Below are positions 45,945 to 56,816 of a DNA stretch of 64,000 nucleotides, piece after piece; position 1 is the first letter of the stretch, and every line of letters begins with the position of its first letter. The notes below the pieces were generated by a model. The model saw only the letters and a program-made list of their open reading frames with translations, was not told the origin of the DNA and made no database searches. A program made the translations under genes and the position numbers. This DNA is from Maratus speciosus (taxonomy: Eukaryota; Arthropoda; Arachnida; Araneae; Salticidae), in NCBI GenBank assembly GCA_963932465.1, contig OZ010794.1, positions 447,284,502 to 447,348,501 on the forward strand, in the 5' to 3' direction.

Positions 45945-46290
45945 ATTATGAATGACGACCATTAGAGCAATCATTGTGGTTAGTTTTGTGGTAGTTTTCA
46001 TTTATGATGTCCATTAGTAGTGTGATTCTGGCCAGCATTGACCAGCAATCATTAATGACGCTCATTAGACGATTCATTCAGACAATGGCCAGCTCTTTGC
46101 TAGCATTCAGTAATGAGAATGATTAGCACCATGACTTGAAAGTGGATAACTTTGGGCCAGTTTTTATTCCTGGTAATCAATAGTTGCATGATTAGATTAT
46201 TGTTATCTTTCGGTTGGCAATCGTTAATGTGAACTATTAGCGACATGATTTGGTTAGCTGTGGGTCAGTTTTTATTCCTGACGACCAGAG
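45945..46290. repeat. Degenerate tandem repeat of about 90-110 bp
   Basis: Phrases such as caatcattaatgacgctcat, tgagaatgattagcacca, and ggccagtttttattcctg / gggtcagtttttattcctg recur with variable spacing. Similarity between units is moderate. No open frame spans them. Confidence 0.55.
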
Positions 46291-46960
46291 AGAGAGAATT
46301 TAATCGGGTGGTTTTTCGGAGAAATATAAATTAAAGTTAGTCACGCGCATTTAACATTAGCATTCTCAAACTTTGATATCATGTAACTATATGAAGATTA
46401 AAAAATATATGTATTGCATTATAACTTTTATGGGTTGTTTTGATAAAAAAAACTAAAAAAAAGCCAAAAGTAGGTGTTAACGCTTGAAAAAGGAAAACTG
46501 ATGTAGTTTTTAATCTGTAAATGGGCCTCAAAGCGTAATCCTTACTTCACATTTAAAAGATGATGTTAGCTGATACAGTAGTATATTTCTACCATGATTT
46601 GCAGCTTGCAGCAGAATTATTCGGAGGGTTTCCTTTACTTTTCCCGGCTTGCACAATCATATATTATAAAGGACAAACGTGCCCATGCGTAATGCTGACG
46701 TCATTTTAACGTTGGCAACACTTGACAATTAAATTTTGCTTTTAACTGCAATTTTTTGAACTTCTAAACATCGCACATTTTAAAATTTTTACACTGTCGA
46801 ATTGGAAAAAAAATATGGAAATGAACGATAAATTCTACCCACACCATATTCTACAGTAGCGCCATGTAGTTCATCTCAGTGATATATATAAATTTCAATA
46901 TGTATAAAATAGTGTAATATCATTAAAACACGTCGCAAACGATTTATCCATATAGACGTT
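46291..46960. other. AT-rich interval, nothing recognised
   Basis: A single less AT-rich patch around 46620-46700 (ggtttcctttacttttcccgg) has no partner in the window. Confidence 0.45.
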
Positions 46961-47165
46961 AATGTAACGGAATTCTTTTGAGTCTGCCTGTAAATGAACC
47001 GTAAATGCTACACTTTTCATTTTCAATACCGAATATGCCATAGTAATATCCAATAACGTATATGAATTCCATGTCAAGCTGAAAATATTTACCCATTAAG
47101 AGCACGGACAGACGGATAGACAAACAAACCGAATTCTTAAACACTTTTCAACTATATTGGAAAGT
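46961..47165 (-). repeat. Solo right end of the AACACTTTCCAAC family
   Basis: It contains cttttgagtctgcctgtaaa, the GACA-rich patch cggacagacggatagacaaa, and the end word cttttcaactatattggaaa. The layout is that of the right edge of the 35114-39270 element. The TTAA flank is lost (gtaaaag follows). Confidence 0.6.
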
Positions 47166-47339
47166 AAAAGCTAAATTCTCTAACCTGGAATGGCCTGGGA
47201 CAATAAAAAAAACATTTAAAGGATCAGATATATCCTTAGTACCCCTTGAGAAAGGCCACGTGTTTTGGTTGAAACCGTTGGGAAGTTTTTAACATCGTTT
47301 TAGTGTATAAACGTCAGGCATATTTTAATTGTTATGTAG

Positions 47340-47395
47340 ATTTTTATTTTTTAAGGGTTTTTATTTTCTTGAAGATTCTTTTTTTTTTTTTTTAA

Positions 47396-47439
<44 letters not shown>

Positions 47440-47549
47440 ATAGGTTACCTGCGGTCGATGACTTTTATTGTGCGTGAGGAGGGGGGCGGGGCGCCAAAAT
47501 CCATGTTTGCCCCGGGCGCAAAAAAGGCTAATTTCGTTCCTGGCCCTTA
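47340..47549. mobile_element. Poly-T tract and truncated hAT-like end
   Basis: T-rich runs fill 47381-47437. At 47480-47547 gcgccaaaatccatgtttgc, ccgggcgc and cctggccctt are, in inverse, the same as the element end at 63572 (cagggccgaaactag, gggggcaagcatgg, ttttggcgcccc). The other end of this copy is missing; the tandem array starts directly beside it. Confidence 0.55.
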
Positions 47550-48645
47550 AGCTGCGAACTCACCATCCTTCTGACTGTTATCAGTGTCGGCATCGTTTCT
47601 TGTGGACACGCAGTGTCTTTGATTTTTAATGACTTTAAAAGGGAAGGTACTGATGTCCTGCAAAACAGGAACTTTTCCTTCAAGCAGGGTTGAGCTCCTT
47701 ATCTCCTGACCCATTGTTGATTCCCCTCATTCTTTTGTGAATAAACCACAGATGGGTCCTGAACAAAAGATTTCCATGAAAACTGGAGAAGGATGGCAAA
47801 ACAAGCGTCTGTGTGCAGCCTTAAGCTGCGAACACACCATCCTTCTAACTGTTATCAGTGTCGGCATCGTTTCTTGTGGCCACGCGGTGTTTTTGATCTT
47901 TAATGACTTTAAAAGGAAAGGGACTGATGTCCTGCAAAAGAGGAACCTTTCCTTCAAGTAGGGTTGAGCTCCTTATCTCCTGACCCATTGTTCATTCCCC
48001 TCATTCTTTTGTGGATAAACAGCAGAATGGTCTTGAATAAAATATTTCCAGGAAAACTGGAGAAGGATGGCAAAACATGCGTCTGTGTGCAGTCTTAAGC
48101 TGCGAACGCACCATCCTTCTAACTGTTATCAGTGTCGGCATTGTTTCTTGTGGCCACGCGGTGTTTTTGATCTTTAATGACTTTAAAAGGAAAGGGACTG
48201 ATGTCCTGCAAAAGAGGAACCTTTCCTTCAAGTAGGGTTGAGCTTCTTATCTCCTGACCCATTGTTGATTCCCCTCCCCTCATTCTTTTGTGGATAAACC
48301 GCAGAATGGTCATGAACAAAAGATTTCCATGAAAACTGGAGAAGGATGACAAAACACGCGTTTGTGTGCAGCCTTAAGCTGCGAACGCACCATCCTTCTA
48401 ACTGTTATCAGTGTCGGCATCGTTTCTTGTGGCCACGCGGTGTTTTTGATCTTTAATGACTTTAAAAGGAAAGGGACTGATGTCCTGCAAAAGAGGAACC
48501 TTTCCTTCAAGTAGGGTTGAGCTTCTTATCTCCTGACCCATTGTTGATTCCCCTCATTCTTTTGTGAATAAACCACAGATGGGTCCTGAACAAAAGATTT
48601 CCATGAAAACTGGAGAAGGATGGCAAAACAAGCGTCTGTGTGCAG
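47550..48645. repeat. High-identity tandem array, four units of 269-279 bp
   Basis: Units begin agctgcgaac at 47550, 47824, 48098 and 48377. Units 2 to 4 differ at few positions; unit 1 is a little more diverged. Each carries atccttctaactgttatcag, cttgtggccacgcggtg, ttccttcaagtagggttgag and gaaaactggagaaggatg. A minus-strand frame of 66-76 codons (MKERFLFCRT...) recurs in three units. Unit length is not a multiple of three, so no frame reads through. The base composition is higher in GC than the surroundings. Confidence 0.93.
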
Positions 48646-49758
48646 AGAGGCCTAGAGTCCTAGGTCCCCGGTGGCCCACCCATTAAGATATCGCTGCAAG
48701 TGCAAGCAATTATAAACATTAGTTGAACGAGCGTGATCCAGAGTATATCCTGTATCTATTCCCCTAAATTGGAGTTCAACGACCTGGGGGTGAGATAGGG
48801 TGATTTTTCACGATAACTCCACATCCCCAGGCTATGAGAGTATTGAATCTTTTCTGTCATGCTTGCTCTGAAACGGAAAAGCTTTCTTTAAAAATAAGTC
48901 ATATATACCCAGGATTTCGGTTATGACATACATTTGAAATCATGGCAATTCCATTGAAAAAAGAAAAAATTGTGTTTCTGGATCATGTTTTTAGTTTTTT
49001 AGTGCAATTTAAATGCTCAGATAATATAAAAAATTCTTTTTTTGAATTTTTAATCTTGCACTTAAAAAGGGAAACAGACTCGGACAATTAAAAAATTAAT
49101 TAATTTATATAATTTCACAATGTATAAAACCCTAAAGTAGAATATTTCTTTTCTTTTCTTTTCTTTTCTTTCTTCCTTTCCTTCCCTTACTTTTTCTCAG
49201 AATGTACTTTTTGCCTGTTTAGTAGATACACATTTTTGTAAGATCTACTAAAACTAGAGAGTTGAAATTATTATTTTTTGTTGTTGTTGTTGTTGTTATT
49301 CTTTCAGATTATTTTTTGAAAGTTTTTTTTTTTCTTTTTAGCGCATTTAAAAAAATATTTTGGGCAAATTTTTACATTTTCAGGGCATCTTTAAACGCAT
49401 TTTTTTTAAATATTCTTGCTTGAAACTTTTTAAAAATGAAATATAATTTAAAAATCCTTACATCTTTACACTAGAAAACATATGGATTAAATGGATCTGC
49501 TGATCGTAAAAGTTATCAAATACTTTTTCAGAGTTTTTTTTTTTTTATAGTGTATTGTTTCTTTTACAAAATATTAAAAAAAGAACATCCGACCTTAAAA
49601 AATCAATATTTTATTAACTGTAATAAATATGAAGATAATATAAGAAAGCTCAAAAATTTTGTTTGCAGTAATTCTTAAAATAGTACAAATTTTAAATGAC
49701 AGGTATAGCCTCGACCTGTACGAAAGGCTCAAGTCAACATGTAAAGACGCTTTAAAGC
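48646..49758. other. Spacer with simple repeats
   Basis: 48646-48800 is a moderately GC-rich unique stretch (ctaggtccccggtggccc). (TTTTC)n lies at 49147-49170 and (GTT)n at 49277-49297. The remainder is A/T runs. No coding signal. Confidence 0.5.
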
Positions 49759-49870
49759 AGGACTGTAAAAAACCCGGAATTAAGAGAAAAAAAAAAAAAA
49801 CCCAGCTCGGGCGGGTTTTATTAAAAAACCCGGTTTAAATGGGCAATTTTCTCCGGGTATATTGGAATAA

Positions 49871-50167
49871 AATGCCAAAATGTGGACTATGGTTCCACCT
49901 TCCTCACAAGGAATAATCTTCAGGGTTGCCACTGTATAGGGAAAAACTGAAAAAACGGAGGGAATTTAAAAATGAGTATTAAAAACAAGGAATTTTACTA
50001 AATGTTGGTACTTTGCAAAATTTATCCGTTGAAATATTGAAAATTCTTAGAGGAATTACTCTGGGAAAATTTAATTTTATGCTCAGGAAAACGCAAGGAA
50101 TTTGCGGAAATAAGTGGCAATCCTGATCTCAGATATAATCTTTGTGAACACGCCAACAGTCTAATAG
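49871..50167. other. AT-rich stretch inside the possible hAT-like element
   Basis: Phrases ggaaaaactgaaaaaacgga and ggaatttgcggaaataagtg are present. No function can be assigned. Confidence 0.4.
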
Positions 50168-50487
50168 ATATTAATACATGGAAATTATTCCAGAGAGAAA
50201 CATTCGCCTTGCATACAATATTTCAAATTAAAATCAAATTTCAAAGTAATTGCTTAAGAGGCGCAAAAGCCAACATAGTGAAAAAGAATCCATGCCGGGA
50301 CTCGAACCCGGGCCATCAGTATAGCGCACTGACGTTTTACCGACTAAACCACATGGAACGATACCCAGCCTGCAAAATTTCTCACTAGTATATGTTGGCA
50401 AGGCTACAAACGCAGCACAAGATGGAATATTTATCGTGAGCCACCGACATGGGGCAAACACGAAACTTTAATTAAATTCAGCATCGA
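50168..50487 (-). mobile_element. tRNA-derived SINE (type 3), copy 1
   Basis: The minus-strand tRNA-like head at 50358-50289 has tccatgtggtttagtcggta as acceptor and A box, and gggttcgagtcccgg as B box and T arm. The flanks gcggcgc-cttaagcaatt and gataaatattccatcttgtg are shared with copies 2 and 3. The acceptor strands tccatgt/gcatgga can pair. Together with copy 2 it forms a head-to-head inverted pair. Confidence 0.85.
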
Positions 50488-50499
50488 TAGAAAATCAAT

Positions 50500-50815
50500 C
50501 CTTTTCATTTCGTGTTTACCCCATGTCGGTGGCTCACGATAAATATTCCATCTTGTGCTGCGTTTGTAGCCTTGCCAACATATAGTAGTGAGAAATTTTC
50601 CAGGCTGGGTAACGTTTCATGTGGTTTAGTCAGTAGAATGTCAGTGCACTATGCTGATGGCCCGGGTTCGAGTCCTGGCATGAATTCTTTTTCACTATGT
50701 TGGCTTTTGCGCCTCTTAAGCAATTACTTTTAAATTTGATTTTCATTTGAAATATTGTATGCAAGGCGAATGTTTCTCTCTGGAATAATTTCCATGTATT
50801 AATATAGTTTCTATC
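50500..50815 (+). mobile_element. tRNA-derived SINE (type 3), copy 2
   Basis: The tRNA-like part is about 50614-50686, with a mutated A box (tttagtcagtagaatg) and an intact gggttcgagtcc B box. The 5' part (ccccatgtcggtggctcacg) and the 3' tail (ctggaataatttccatgtat) define a unit of about 310 bp. Confidence 0.85.
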
Positions 50816-51082
50816 GATGCTGAATTTAATTAAATTTTCGTGTTTGCCCCATGCCAGTGGCTCACGATAAATATTCCATCTTGTGCTGCGTTTGTAGCCT
50901 TGCCAACATATAGTAGTGAGAAATTTTCCAGGCTGAGTATCGTTCCATGTGGTTTAGTCGGTAGAACGTCAGTGCGCTATACTGATGGCCCTTGTTCGAG
51001 TCCTGGCATGGATTCTTTTTCGCTATGTTGGCTTTTGTGCCTTTTAAGCAATTACTTTGAAATTTGATTTTCATTTGAAGTA
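50816..51082 (+). mobile_element. tRNA-derived SINE (type 3), copy 3
   Basis: It follows copy 2 in direct orientation. The tRNA-like part is at 50943-51015, with tttagtcggtagaacg and the B box worn to ttgttcgagtcc. It ends early at ttttcatttgaagt, lacking the last 60 bp of copy 2. Confidence 0.82.
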
Positions 51083-51191
51083 GTCTAATAGATGGAAATG
51101 ACTTCATAGTCTTAATAATGATCTCAATATTTTTCTTTGTTCTTAACAAACAAATTTTAAATTGCAACGCTACCAACTGTGTGTTTTTTAA

Positions 51192-51223
<32 letters not shown>

Positions 51224-51922
51224 CTTGCTCTTTTGAAATTATTATAAGATTAGCAAATGTTGATAAAAAAATATCTTACAATAAAAATTTGTCTTATATG
51301 TGTATATAATCCATTCATATATGATTGAATTTTTAGTTTTTAATACAATTCATTTAGAAGAAATTATTCCTATTCAAAAACTTCACTTAATATTACCATG
51401 TGACCTCCATTTTGCCTTAGCCAAAATGCATTTCTTTTTTAATTAAACAGTAGCTGTGCACCACCACCCTTAATATGGTATTCTTATTTTAATTAAAAAA
51501 ATTAGTATCATCCATTATAAATAATTATAAATATGAAATACATATATATCACAATGTAGATTACTTTAATTTTTAATAGGCTGATGCAATAAGACTAAAT
51601 ATTGCAAATGATCATTTGTTAAGTTTAGTTTTAAACATTTACATTTTGCATTCACTATTCAATAAAAAACAATTAAAAAATGATGCAATCTGTTGAAGGA
51701 ATATCATCACTGCTCATACTTGTATTTAAAATTCCTAACCAGCTCTCTGATTGGTTAATGTTAATAGCATTGCATGCTTTCTTTTAATTGGTTCAAATCA
51801 AACATGGAACATTTCATCAAATCAAAATCAGACCAGTGTCCTGTCAACTGCTATTAATAACAAATGTATAACTGTGAATAAAATATTTTCTTTGCATATA
51901 CTATTCTTATTTATTTAATAAA
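51083..51922. other. AT-rich interval, nothing recognised
   Basis: An A run of about 23 lies at 51201-51223. No inverted ends or tRNA folds. 51730-51850 is slightly less AT-rich but has no partner. Confidence 0.5.
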
Positions 51923-52191
51923 TACACCGCGTCCCAAAAGTTTAGATAATTAACAAAATTTGCATTAACATAAAAAGTAATAAGGTGCAATTAAAATTCG
52001 TGAGATAGGTAATAAATAAAAGCAGTTTGGCTGATATAAACATATAAATTATGATCAAAGTTTTGAAAGCATAAAATATACATTAAATTATATAAAAAAT
52101 GTGCTGTCCCAAAAGTATAGACACCTGTATTTTTTTTTTTTTTTTTTTTTTGGTTTTACATTTATAAAAGTAACTGAAAACTTACTTTTAA

Positions 52192-52960
52192 TATTTAATT
52201 GTATTGCCATGACACTTTATAACATCAAATTCACATTGTTCCATAGAATTAACTAAGCATTGCATCACAGAAGGTGGTATTTCATACCATGCTTTGTCAA
52301 TTGCATTTTTTAAGTCATTTACACATGTATATTGCTTTCCATTTTCATATATTATATTTTACGAGATAAGATCCCCCATATGTTCTCGACGGGATTCAAA
52401 TCTGTACTAAGTGCTGGCCAGTCTAATAGTGTGATACTGTTTTGCCTAAACTGTGTTTTCGATGATGTGGAGGTATGGATGGATGCCCCATTTTGTTGGA
52501 AAACACAGCCCGGTCCTGCTGGCAAATCCATAATTGGCAATAAATAAGTACGTAAAATATCCTGATAATCCTCTGATTTCATTTTTCTGTCCATAAATTC
52601 TAGAAAAGTTGGACCGTTGAAAGGCAACCCTTCCCAGGTCAGTACGGAAACTCCGCTTTGCTGCTTGCTGAAACAGTTCTTGGGTTCTTTTTTTTAGGTC
52701 ATGCCAGTAAAATTTATGACCATCAGGGCCGTCTAATTTCCATTTCTTTTCATCACTGAAGATGACAGAAATCCATTTTTCAATGACATATGCTTTCTAG
52801 CCCACTTTAGACGTGCATCTTAAAGTCTCTGCTTTAAGCAAGATTTGTCTCTAATTCCCCTGTAAACAATATTTGTTGAAGCTTTAATTCTTCTGTGTAC
52901 AGTACTTTTGGAAATTATGGAATTTGGGGGAAATTTCACACACAGATAAATTACCAACTG
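52192..52960 (-). pseudogene. Tc1-like transposase remnant, minus strand
   Basis: Translation on the minus strand gives [22 protein letters not shown] (about 52770-52700), the first catalytic Asp region. After a frameshift come [10 protein letters not shown] and LDWPALSTDLNPVENIWG. The usual QQDNAPxH box has Asn in place of the second catalytic Asp, so the copy is catalytically dead as well as frameshifted. The Glu in VENIWG is kept. The C-terminus ends near 52192. Confidence 0.82.
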
Positions 52961-52984
52961 AAGCCATTTTTAATAACATTCTAT

Positions 52985-53335
52985 CATCACGTAATTTGGA
53001 TTTGCTAGCAGAACCGATCTGTGTTTTCCAACATGATGGGGCATACGGCATACCTCCACATCATCGAAAACATGGTTTAGGCAAAACAATATCACGTTAT
53101 TAGACTGGCCATCACTTAGTCGAGATTTTAATACCATGGAGAACATATGGGGGATCTTATCTCGTAAAATATATGAAAATGGAAAGCAATATATATGTGT
53201 AAATGACTTAAAAATTGCAATTGACAAAGCGTGGTATGAAATACCTCCTTCTGTAATGCAATGCTTAGTTGGAACTATGGAACAATGTGTATTTGATGCT
53301 ATAAAGTGTCGTGGCAATACAATTAAATATTAAAA
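52985..53335 (+). pseudogene. Tc1-like transposase, C-terminal half, plus strand
   Basis: It begins with a segment reading ICVFQHDGA, which retains the Asp of the QQD box, then loses frame. From 53136 MENIWGILSRKIYENGKQYI runs to the natural C-terminal end shared with the minus-strand copy. The two halves face each other at about 52965, so the element is a partial foldback built from two 3' halves. Confidence 0.8.
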
Positions 53336-53500
53336 GTAAGTTTTTAGTTACTTTTATAAATGTAAAACCAAAAAAATTACATGTGTCTATACTTTTGGGA
53401 CAGTACATTTTTATATAATTTAATGTATGTTTTATAATTTCAAACTGTGGATAATAATTTATATGTGTATATCAGCAAAACTGCTTTTATTTATTACCTA

Positions 53501-53744
53501 CACTGTTAAAAAAAAACCTTACTAAAACACGGAAATACTACTGGCAATCTAGACACCAGTACTATTTCCGTATTTTAACGGAACTTTTTCCCGGTAAATT
53601 ACAGAAAATTTTCCGTTAAATTCCAAAAGAACGGAAAATTTTCTGTAATTTACCGGGAAACAGTTCCGTTAAAATACGGAAATACTACTGGCGTCTAGAT
53701 TGCCAGTAGTATATCCGTATTTTAGTCCGTTTTTTTTTACAATG
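53501..53744. mobile_element. Foldback MITE with nested hairpins, copy 2
   Basis: The ends cactgttaaaaaa and, inverted, cattgtaaaaaa enclose a palindrome with tactggcaatctagacacc and tactggcgtctagattgcc arms. Comparison with the left arm of the host Tc1 element (ggtaataaat at 52011-52020) shows the site before insertion: ttattacc-ta-tctcacg. Only ta/ca remains at the junctions, so the target duplication is at most about 2 bp. Confidence 0.85.
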
Positions 53745-53829
53745 CATCTCACGAATTTTAATTGTACCTTTTTACTTTTTATGTTAATGCAAATTTTGTT
53801 GGTTGTCTAAACTTTTGGGACGCGGTGTA

Positions 53830-54548
53830 TAATAAGTTTAGTAAATATAATACTCTTGAACCTAACTGAAAAGCTTAAATTTACGTTTTAAATTAAAATC
53901 TAAAACGTTTTGAAATTATAGGGTTCCCAATCTAAAAGTGCAAGTAAATTAGTACAAATATATTTTCTAAGATTCAAAGAAGTGAATACATAAAACAAAA
54001 TAACCATAAACTGTTAACAAATACATTCTTTGTTCTTTTCCAGAAATATATTAAAAAAAACCCGGTTTAAAAAAACCCAGCCCGGGTGGACAGCTGGGCG
54101 GTTACCCGGGCAGCTACACATTACAACCCTGCACTCTTTTTTCACCTTTCATTCTATTTAGTTGTTTAGCACATGCACACACGTACAAAGTTTATGTTTT
54201 GAAATTAGTTTGAACTTTGAGTATTCTTTTTAGATAATCTGAAGCCATGCACTGGCTAAACTTTGAACAATTTTTTAAATTACCCTTACAATTTCATACA
54301 AACAAAAATTATGCGATACAAAATTCATACACAACTTTATGAAAATTTATCACTTATGTCATCTTAATATTTATAATAAGGAACGATTTATTAAATTTTA
54401 AAGGTAGGGGGTTTTTTAGGGGACACTGTACTGAACTTGAATCCTCTATAGGTATCTTCCACAGATGATTCTATGGGATAAATATAATTCTTTTTAAGTT
54501 GAAAACTCAAATGTTCAAAAGCATAAGAAGTTACCGTTTTCAAGCAAT
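53830..54548. other. AT-rich interval, nothing recognised beyond the hAT-like end
   Basis: The AACCCGG-rich patch at 54055-54131 is described with the outer element. 54132-54548 has no recognisable signal. Confidence 0.45.
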
Positions 54549-55034
54549 AGAAAATACCTCCTCTATATACTCTTTTTAACTCTTAAGTTGTGAGAGTTGC
54601 GAGTAACTCCACTCCAATTTATCGTTCAGTAGTTTATTTTTTTCTTCAGTGCCACAAAAGCCGCTATTTCTTATTTCTTAAAATACTAAACATCCATGAC
54701 CTTAACCTCTTTCGTCTTCTGTTCATCTTTTCCACTAAAAAAAAATACCCGACTGACTGTCAGATGGGTGAAAGGTCGGGACTGTAGATTGATGTGCAAA
54801 GACCTCAAAGCCTAGTTCTTTGAAATATTTTGACGACCTCCTACTAAAGAGAATGCAGAAATGTTGTTTTAAAGTGAGTTACAGAAAGTTTATTTCTAAT
54901 CGATATTAATAAATACAAGGACGAAAAATCATGCATCCAGCATAAATTATGAAACACTTTCCAACACATTCAGAATGATGTACCAAAACTTTTACAGTTT
55001 ATTAAGAGTGTACAAATATATACTATATATATAT
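54549..55034. repeat. Direct repeat, partner at 61117-61470
   Basis: Shared blocks are ccactccaatttatcgttca, gtgaaaggtcgggactgtag, tttgacgacctcctactaaa, and then aattatgaaacactttccaa. The block leads into the AACACTTTCCAAC end family. The two copies bracket the 6 kb of nested elements between them. Confidence 0.85.
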
Positions 55035-55035
55035 A

Positions 55036-56176
55036 CAGGGTGTCCCTAAACTCATGGTACATACACTAGGGGGTGATAGAACACATCAAGACGAGTAATA
55101 GTAAATAGGAGACCAAGGGTTCCAAACGTATTCCGAAGGAGATAGGCGCCTTTAAAGTTTAGGGTCCAAAATTTCAAATGATTATAAAAAACGGAAAAAT
55201 TGGTAGATTCTTTTGCGGTTTTCACTAAAACTATTTTTTATGTCAGTATTTTCTTGAAAATAAATTTTAAAGATACAGTTCAAAAAATGCCGATAGAGGG
55301 CGCTTTAGACTTTGGAGTAACCAACAACTATTTTTTACCGTAATTTTTTGTATCTCATTACATGATTTCAAAAGCTTAGACTTAAACTTAAATTTTGAGC
55401 TCAAAATCTGAATCGTTGGGAGTGGTTAAGTAGCACAAACTGAACTGTGTTCAGGAGTTAAAATTTCAAATGATTATAAAAAACGGAAAAATTGGTCGAT
55501 TCATTTGCGGTTTTCACTAAAACTATTCTTTATGGCAGTATTGTCTTCAAAATGAATTTTAAAGATAAAGTTAAAAAAATACCGATAGAGGGCGCTTTAG
55601 ACGTTGGAGTAACGAACAACTATTTTTTACCGTTATTTTTTGTATCTCATTACATGCTTTCAAAAGTTTAGACTTAAATTTTGAGCTCAAAATCTGAATC
55701 GTTTGGAGTGGTTAAGTAGCGCAAACTGAATTGTGATCATGTGTTGAAATTTGAACCTCCCTCCTGAACACAGTTCAGTTTGCGCTACTTAACCACTCCC
55801 AACGATTCAGATTTTGAGCTCAAAATTTAAGTTTAAGTCTAAGTTTTTGAAAGCATGTAATGAGATACAAAAAATAACGGTAAGAAATAGTTGTTGGTTA
55901 CTCCAAATTCTAAAGCGCCCTCTATCGACATTTTTTGAACTGTATCTTTAAAATTTATTTTCAAGAAAATACTGACATAAAGAATAGTTTTAGTGAAAAC
56001 CGCAAAAGAATCGACCAATTTTTCCGTTTTTTATAATAATTTGAAATTTTGGACCCTAAACTTTAAAGGCGCCTATCTCCTTCGGAATACGTTTGGGACC
56101 CTTGGTTTCCTATTTACTCGTCTTCATGTGTTCTATCACCCCCTAACGTATGTACCATGAGTTTAGGGACACCCTG
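55036..56176. mobile_element. Long foldback element with mariner-type ends
   Basis: The ends cagggtgtccctaaactcat are identical in inverted form, with TA at both sides (55034-55035, 56177-56178). The inverted arms extend inward for more than 400 bp (gggggtgatagaacacat, ggagataggcgcctttaaag, gagggcgcttta, gtagcgcaaactgaa). The left arm contains an extra direct duplication of about 290 bp (55436-55740 repeats 55165-55435). No coding frame is present. Confidence 0.9.
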
Positions 56177-56816
56177 TATATATATATGTATAAACTTTTT
56201 GTACAATTAAACTATATATATACAGTCGGACCTCATTATCCCGATACCCGGTTTTCACATCACTCCGCTTATCACGTCCGTTTTTCAAGGTCCCGATTTT
56301 CTGTATATGACTTTAATGTAAATAAACTCCGGATTTTACGTCGTTGTATAATTTTCAACTCCGGATATCTCGACGGTTTAGGAAAACTGTCCATTTTTCA
56401 TAATCCATCTTATAAGCACAGAAATTAATCGGTAAGAAATGTCTTATCCAAACTTTTCACAAAAGTGTCTAAAATACCCATTGAGATAAATCAGAAATTT
56501 TACTTCAATTCTTTATCTGAATAAATTAACCCAAACTCTATGAATGACGCTCTTAAGCTCCAGATAGACGTATCAGTCTACTCGCTGTCTTTTTTCTCTG
56601 GTCAGGTGGCGCTTTCTTTTGGTTACAAGGCATTTTTCATCCGACTAAATCCGAAGCATTGCATTGAATTGAAACGATCAGAAATTATCTAACATCCATT
56701 TCTGAAACAACGAACATTGATTACAATTCATTGTATAATATTAAAAAAATAATTGTAGGAAGCACATCTAGGGATAAGCAAACCTTAATTCATCAATATT
56801 TCATGTAACAATAAAA

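Larger units (their letters stand above)
51925..53827. mobile_element. Tc1-like element with IR/DR termini and two head-to-head transposase halves
   Basis: The outer ends caccgcgtcccaaaagttta are inverted copies flanked by TA (51923-51924, 53828-53829). Inside each end, about 170 bp further in, a second directly oriented repeat tgtcccaaaagtatagacac occurs (52103 region and, inverted, 53381-53403). This is the inverted-repeat/direct-repeat arrangement of Sleeping Beauty-type Tc1 elements. The interior holds a minus-strand transposase remnant (52192-52960) joined to a plus-strand C-terminal half (52985-53335). The right arm is interrupted by a foldback MITE. Confidence 0.88.
49759..54131. mobile_element. 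Possible hAT-like element with AACCCGG subterminal words
   Basis: The left end caggactgtaaaaaacccgg (49759) and the right end, inverted, cagggttgtaatgtgtagct (54131) both lead into clusters of aacccggtttaaa and cccgggcagc words. Between them lie three SINEs and a Tc1 element. The flanking 8-mers do not match, so this may be two separate ends. Confidence 0.4.

Noticed and set aside
47727..48510. Family of small secreted or Cys-containing proteins (MKERFLFCRT frames)
   Set aside because: The frames are copies of one tandem unit whose length is not a multiple of three. No promoter, splice or homology support is visible. Kept only as a lead.
50943..51015. Functional tRNA gene on the plus strand
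   Set aside because: The B box is mutated and the unit is embedded in a repeated body of about 300 bp present three times.
53501..53520. A true immunoglobulin-type recombination signal (CACTGT followed by an A-rich word ending ACC)
   Set aside because: The heptamer differs from CACAGTG, there is no 12 or 23 bp spacer, and the A run explains the resemblance.
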